DNA from: Branchiostoma floridae
Taxonomy: Eukaryota; Chordata; Leptocardii; Amphioxiformes; Branchiostomatidae
Reading direction: 5' to 3'
Assembly (NCBI RefSeq): GCF_000003815.2
Contig: NC_049985.1
Coordinates: forward strand, 9,128,885-9,192,884
Length of the DNA: 64,000 bases
The position numbers and the translations under genes were made by a program. Numbering within the stretch: position 1 is the stretch's first letter; every line of letters begins with the position of its first letter. The notes under the pieces were generated by a model. It saw only the letters and a list, made by a program, of their open reading frames with translations, had not been told where the DNA came from and made no database searches. Below are positions 57,901 to 64,000 of the stretch, piece after piece.

Positions 57901-59094
57901 AGAGAAAGAACCAAAATGGAAAATATTTCGTGTGGTAGGTTTGTACTTGTACAAGTAACATTAATTAGGTACATGTAGCCATGGCCGTAGTTTTAGAACT
58001 AGTGAAATTAGTTCGTTAGTAAAAGTGGCACCACTGCCAGTGTTAGCGCTATAGCCATGACTGTAGTTATCAACCTGGTAAGTGTTACCAGTCTGCCACA
58101 ATAGTTGTGCACCTCTGAAATACAGAAATTAAAGACTTGTTGGCTGTGATGCCATGTTTTGCAACGTTTATGGTATCCATTTTGAAAATTTAGCCATTTT
58201 ATTATTTTTACCCATCTTGTTTTGTTTTGTTTCTGCTTTCTCTCATTACAGTTGGAGTCTGCAGTGGATGTCATCCATAAACTTTACTTGTTGTGGCCTG
58301 AGGAGATTGACATGCTTCTCCTATATTGTTGGTTTCCCCAAACGCCATTTTAAAAATCACAACGGACAAATTGCAGATAAACTGACAGCATACTTAATTT
58401 GATGATGTTAACAGAACAGATTTGATGATCGCCCATTGAATGCACTGGAGAAATTAGAGGTTTTGGTGTATTTTGATTCGTACTTGTACATCTAGAGAGC
58501 TACAGATTGGTGATGGTCCGAGAACTTTGTGTACCGTAATGATAACATTCAATCATAAAGTGGTGGCGTACCTATACAAACATGTTATTGCTCTCTAAGG
58601 TCGGAGTAAGTTCAGTAAACGTTATTCCAAACCATTGTGTACCAACTCTTAAGCGCCAATGAAACGGTCTATCAGTTTGATAAATACCCGATAATAGCGG
58701 ACTGTCAGAGCAGGCCGGGGTGGTTGAAGCGGTACATCAGTCTCTGACACCTGCCTGTTGTTTGTGCAGAGGGGGCGTGGTGCTGGAGGATTGGGCTTGA
58801 GGGGGCGTTCCGTCCCATAGCCCCAGCACAACAAGGCTTGTGGTGTACTAATGTCGTCACTGACACGTGAAAATATAAGACGTTTTCAGAGCACTTCAGT
58901 CTTTAAGCGCGTCCACTTGACCTGACGTTAGTCAAAGTTGTTGAGCACACTTTGCGTATTCGTACAAACCATAATTGCAAGAACGCACCTCAAACTCTGA
59001 CTCAAGTTAGCTGGGGTGGAAGATGACAAGTATCCCGAAGGTTTATGGAGTCTTATATTCTGTCAGTTGTTCGTTTTCGACAGTGTTCTTTTTA

Positions 59095-59333
59095 CACACA
59101 CACCACACATTAACATACACATATTCACACCACACACATCATATGCACATCTCACACACACCACACAACCCGTTACACACACACACATACAGAACACATA
59201 ACGTTACATACACGCATAACATGCACAAACACACACACACACACACACACACTGTGACACACACACACACACACACCACACACACACACAGTAACGCACA
59301 AACATACATCACAAACACACACACACACACACG
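59095..59333 (+). repeat. (CA)n-rich microsatellite region
   Basis: Imperfect CA repeats over about 240 bases with ACAT interruptions. Confidence 0.95.
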
Positions 59334-59573
59334 CACTACCACCACCACTAGTGTGACAGCTACATCGTATTTGGAATTCTTTTCTTTGTAACTTTACGTC
59401 ACTTGCACCAGTACAAAATTAACTTCTTCTGACTGACATGTCTTCGCATGAGTGAATGTAATCCCAAAAATGTACGACGTTCAGTGAAGCATGGTGCACC
59501 TGTAAGATCCCAGGCCAACCCTCCGTGCAGTACCGGTTGACTTGTGTATCTGTAGTTCAATCGCTGACAATAA

Positions 59574-59938
59574 AGGCACGATCTAGACACGGTTTTTCCC
59601 GATATCGGCTAGCCGACAACCTCTCGCCGTCAGCGTCTAGATGGAACTGCAATATCGCCATAAAGATATCGGCAGAATTTCTCCCGAAAGATCCGGAGCA
59701 TTCGTACGATAGCTTAGCAGGGGTCCCCGATAGCTTGGCAAGGGTCCCCGACAGCTTCCGCGCGCGTGTAGATGTGTCCCGACTTCGGGAGGGCTCATTA
59801 GCATATAACGCGGGCTCATTAGGCTACTAGTATATAGCTGTTTATGACTGCAAGCGCCACGGGTGTCCCGTGGCCAACGTTCCAGATCCCTCCCGACACA
59901 TCCACAAATATCGACAAAAACTGAGTATAGATTGGGCC
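59574..59938. mobile_element. Possible Harbinger-like MITE
   Basis: Left end GGCACGATCTAGACACGGTT and right end (other strand) GGCCCAATCTATACTCAGTT match at most positions, and both continue into CGATAT. TAA occurs beside both ends (59571-59573 and 59939-59941). Confidence 0.5.
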
Positions 59939-60454
59939 TAAGAATCAGCCTCGTGGTATATTTTGCTCATCTTTCTTTTTTCAACATCGCAAAGCATACC
60001 ACAGTGCCTGTAAAGTCACTACATTTGTATGCTTCCATCGGGAACACATTCTAGGACCTGAAAGATTATACACGTTGTGTTTGTATTGCAATGATACGTC
60101 ACCACCGACATCATTGCAAGTCGGTCAATGTGAGAAATGCAGTTGACTAATTTCTAACTTTGGATTGTTCACAATAGATGAAGAGAAGCCCTCATGTAGT
60201 TCAAATACAAGGAAAAGAAAGTTGCCCGTACGGCGGGCCTATGAGGCTGACCTCATTCCCTGCCTTGTGACGTTTGAGGGACTGAAGGTAAATCTCTCCC
60301 CCGCCCACGCAGGATGTTGTCCACCCCCCACGACTATTTGTACAACACATCAGTTAACAGGTGTTTGGACCGGTCAGAACTGGTTAGAGCATTTTTCAAC
60401 CTCCCTGGTTAGAGCCCCTCTGATGTAATACGTATTGGGAAGTGGGAACGAACT

Positions 60455-60587
60455 AGCCTCTACCAGGCTCCCCAGGTCGCTGGAAGAATAGTCGCACACT
60501 GCACTCATCGGCCACCAACTCTTCTGGTGTGTTTTCTGCCAATTTCTACAATTTTTTCAGCGACCTGGGGAGCCTGGTAGGAGGCTG
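60455..60587. mobile_element. Short MITE with 35-bp arms
   Basis: ACCAGGCTCCCCAGGTCGCT occurs on the plus strand from 60462 and on the minus strand in the right arm (60551-60587). The interior is about 60 bases. Confidence 0.7.
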
Positions 60588-60964
60588 GGATTGAACGACG
60601 CCTGCGTTCAGTACAGAGTGACACTGTTTACTTATGAGAGACGGTGTTTCTGACCAGACAGTCCCCATAATCCTTTCCCTTTCAGCTCCTTCCCTTTCAC
60701 TTTGTCCTTGACTCTGTGTCTCACAGTAACAGGCAACTTGGACTAGTTCCATAGAGGATCACATGCCTGCGTTACTCCAAACATAGAGCTGTTGCCACGA
60801 CAAGAGTATTAGGAAGGCGGGACAAACGACAAAATGTCCTATTGTACTTCGCTAAAAATGTAGCCAGGTCACACGGATCAATAACCACGTAACATGAGCA
60901 GGACGTCCTCTTCCGGGTTTCCTGGAAAAATGGTTAGGTACGTCCAAGGACGATATATAACGTC

Positions 60965-61169
60965 AGTTCACCTTTATTCACCGGGTAACCTATATCCGTT
61001 GTACCTAAAAACAGGATATTTAGGGATATTACGTAGATGGACGTTGGCTTTAAATTACTTTTTTTTCAATATAATGCAGTTTGAGACCACCGTCAGTCGA
61101 CTGGAAATCCCGAAATACCCTGGTATTAAATACACCGGATAAAGGTTACCCCGCGAATAAAGGTGAACT
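60965..61169. mobile_element. MITE with long imperfect arms
   Basis: AGTTCACCTTTATTCACCGG at 60965 is mirrored by AGTTCACCTTTATTCGCGGG from 61169 on the other strand. The similarity continues for about 70 bases each side. About 205 bp. Confidence 0.7.
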
Positions 61170-64000
61170 AGCGTTACAACGTCCCTGGTATGTGACCCGT
61201 TGTAATGGTACTTTCCACCTGACCGTACTTTAATGTAAGCCTGTGGCGACGTGTGTTTCGATGACACTTTGTCTTATTTGTTAATCCCTAGTCTCCAAGT
61301 GGCGGAAATACCGCTTCTTTGGAAGCTGAGATGAGAAACGTTTCGATGTTGCCTTACTACATCTGCTTGGGGACTGAGCATTTTTTGTCGTTCACAATAT
61401 TATACAGCCGGCTGCATCCTTCTGAAATGTTCTTCTGACAGACTAGTATGTTCTCTGACTGCCGTGCGCCGCGATCACACAAGCATGAGTGCCACTCTGG
61501 AGGAATATAACTACACCTAGCTCCTCTTAAACATCAAGGACTGAAACTTGACCAAGAGTGTATAACATGTGGTCATGTAGTTGGCGTGTTCCGCGCCGAT
61601 CATGCTTCCGGTAACCTTTTGGCTTTCTGACTAGATCTCCTCCTCTCCGCTCTGCCTGTGCCTGGTACCAGCAGAACGTGATGACATAAGGGATGTTGTA
61701 GTGAGACACGCGGAGAACGTCAAGTTCATTTCACCATGTATACAGTACCTAACAGGATAATATCCTAACGCAAGATTATACAGATTAGCTGATGAAAACA
61801 AAATATGTTATTTGGCTACCGCGTTGCGTTTGTGGTCGACCAACTATCATGTTGAACTTTGTGAGTAGGGCCAAATGGAAGCGCATAAAGGAATGTCAGA
61901 TTGCGCAACAGAGCCGGAAAGAACATCCCACGGCGGAGAGAAAGTAGCGGACGGGAAGGGGTGACTGTTCTGTAGATCTCATAGTCTAGTCATCTGATAG
62001 CTGTATCAGCAGACTCGTTTATTGATTTTTTTCAACTCAGTCTCGTAACAACACGGGAAAAAAATTTAATGGCAAATACTCATATCTTGCTAACCACGAG
62101 ACCACAAAACAAATTATTGGATAGACGCAGGAAATGTGCTTTATAATACCCAGTCCTCACATCCACAGATCTTATCATAGTTTATCATAGTTTATTCAGA
62201 AAAAATTCTCTCATTCAACACCTCTCTCTATCAGTCACCAAATTATGCTCAAAATTAATTCGGGTATTTCTTGATCAACTAGCGATCAGTGCCTAAGCAA
62301 CTTCAGAGATGTCTTAAGTTCTTTGATAAACCGACGATGTTGACCTCTGCCCCCTGCACCTGTTGACTGACTAGATGTCTAACCGTCACTTGTCTGAACG
62401 ACTGTACATGTGGTTTTCCTGTCGCAAGTACTACCACATATAATCGTGCCGCCGGCGCCACATTTAGGGTTTATCTACAACCTAATTTATAACTTTGTTG
62501 ACATTACAAAGGTACAGAAATGCCCGTATGGTCACCTACAGTTATACACTAATATAGGCAGCAATAATGATTAAAAATCGTCAAGAACTCAACGAAAAGC
62601 TATACCGTGACGTAGTTATCCAGTAACGGTCCTAAACTTGTAAAAAGGGCCTATTAGTGACAGAGAGGTGTTTTTAATACCTATGACAATGCAGACCTGT
62701 GTGTTTACCTTCTGTCTGGGCATCTGGGTTACTCCATGGGAACTTGTATAACCACTACAGGAAGTTCAAATACTCCTGCAGTTGTCTGAGAAGAGTAGAT
62801 ACTTTCCGTGCACGTGGTAACTTGTGGTTATACAGTGGGTAGATAATGCGGATGGTGGGCGAAGGGCACTGTTTAGAATGCGCTGTAAGTCGTCTGGCTT
62901 GGGGGGTAGAACGGATTGCAACAACACTAAATTGGCACTTTAAAAAGCTGCTGTCTTACCTCTGTTAATCACATGAATACTACTTTTCATCAAGTTAATA
63001 TCATTTCTGCATTATGGCAATTTTGGGAAATGATTGTCAACAGAATTAACGCTATGACATTGTCTGACGCAACGTCCAACGATTACAGGACTTAGTCAAG
63101 ACCAAGACCAAATGCCGTTTTTGTCAGAAAATGCCTTCAGTGCCAGTGGCACGCCAATGGTAAAGTCCGTGAAGAAACGTCTGTCATTAATGATATTTCT
63201 ATCACAAATATCCATTCACAATATCAAACAAACACATTAGTGGCAGATGCCATATTCAGAAACGTCTCGAATATTCCTGAGGTTGCTGAGGAAAGATTTA
63301 CACTTTGGCACATTAAGTAGGAAAGTCAACAGACATTTCCTGCCTTCTTACCATTCACTCCCGTATATCAAAATGAGCAGTGACAGATGTAGACCCGACA
63401 TAAATGAATGTCGTTCGGCCAGACAAGTTTCTGTCGCCGGGAAGCTCTGCAGGAGTCATGAGGAAGTTCTGAAGTGCTTTCACTTCCTTGTTCCAAGCCG
63501 CTCACGGTTCTAGCTGGCGGTAGGAAAAACCGGAGGTCATTGCACCGACAGTTACACAGTTCACCTTGACGTAATAGCGGCGGCATCCTGAATGGGGTCA
63601 ATGGCCGGTTCACTGGGGCAGGACGGGGCAGGTATCGATATTTGAGGGAGGGGGGCGGTGCCGAGTTTCCATACCCCCTCGCGACAGGAAATGCCGCCCA
63701 CGCATGCTTACACGTGGCGTCCCTCCTTTCTTGTCCCTTCCGTTGGGTAATTGGTGCTTTACAAACTCAACTAAGCAGTGTAAGTATTTCGACGTTTATT
63801 GTTTGCCCTTTCTGTCGCGGGGTCAAACTCGGAGAAAAAAAGGCGTCCCGCCCACGGAACACTGTCCATGTCTTACCTTAGTGTCCCTGCTCACAGGTGG
63901 ATTACACCTGGAGACAGACGTGCTTACCTGCCTAAAGACCAGGTGATTAGTCTAAGTCCTCTCTACACTCCACAGACACACGTTCTTAACTGACCAAAGT

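Larger units (their letters stand above)
54901..64000. other. Upstream region of KLF5, no gene recognised
   Basis: No exon supported on either strand. It holds a (CA)n tract at 59095-59333 and MITE-like elements at 59574-59938, 60455-60587 and 60965-61169. Confidence 0.55.

Noticed and set aside
59023-59391. His/Thr-rich 122-codon frame
   Set aside because: Translation of a CA microsatellite.
1-64000. CRISPR arrays, operons or bacterial mobile systems
   Set aside because: No regularly spaced repeats; spliced genes show a eukaryotic chromosome.

Overview
The window reads as nuclear DNA of an animal: intron-rich genes with GT-AG splice sites, about 36-40% GC, many short inverted-repeat transposon relics, and microsatellites. 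The gene content (one Gab-type docking protein, a GH3-domain protein, fucose-1-phosphate guanylyltransferase, a KLF5-type zinc-finger factor), the frequent TACATGTA-type words and the unmerged-haplotype look around the 100-N gaps suggest an invertebrate deuterostome, most likely a lancelet (Branchiostoma). That assignment is inference.

Layout. 1-10,696: no exon seen; probably intron or upstream region of the Gab gene. 10,697-15,063 (+): the 3' seven exons of a GAB-family docking protein; the PH-domain exons lie outside the window or were not recognised. 17,966-23,124 (-): a nine-exon GHDC-like GH3 protein, tail-to-tail with GAB. 25,118-29,000 (+): FPGT, head-to-head with GHDC, with one expected N-terminal exon missing, possibly in the N gap at 26,179-26,278. 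29,001-41,327: no gene recognised. 41,328-54,638 (-): a KLF5-like factor in five exons, with long introns. 54,639-64,000: no gene recognised; several MITE-like elements.

The four genes do not form a pathway: receptor-tyrosine-kinase signalling adaptor (GAB), putative acyl-adenylating enzyme (GHDC), GDP-fucose salvage (FPGT) and transcription factor (KLF5). The space between them is rich in small mobile elements.

The most notable observations are: (1) an in-frame UAG in the GAB exon, followed exactly by CAA CUA, which matches the CAR-YYA leaky-stop context and falls between two different tyrosine-motif arrays; (2) three hairpin insertions of only 29-39 bp sharing the arm CAAGGAGGTTAA, each flanked by an exact 7-bp direct repeat, with an empty site for one of them preserved in a nearby duplicate; and (3) several well-bounded non-autonomous transposons and a 5'-truncated LINE tail with a 10-bp target-site duplication.
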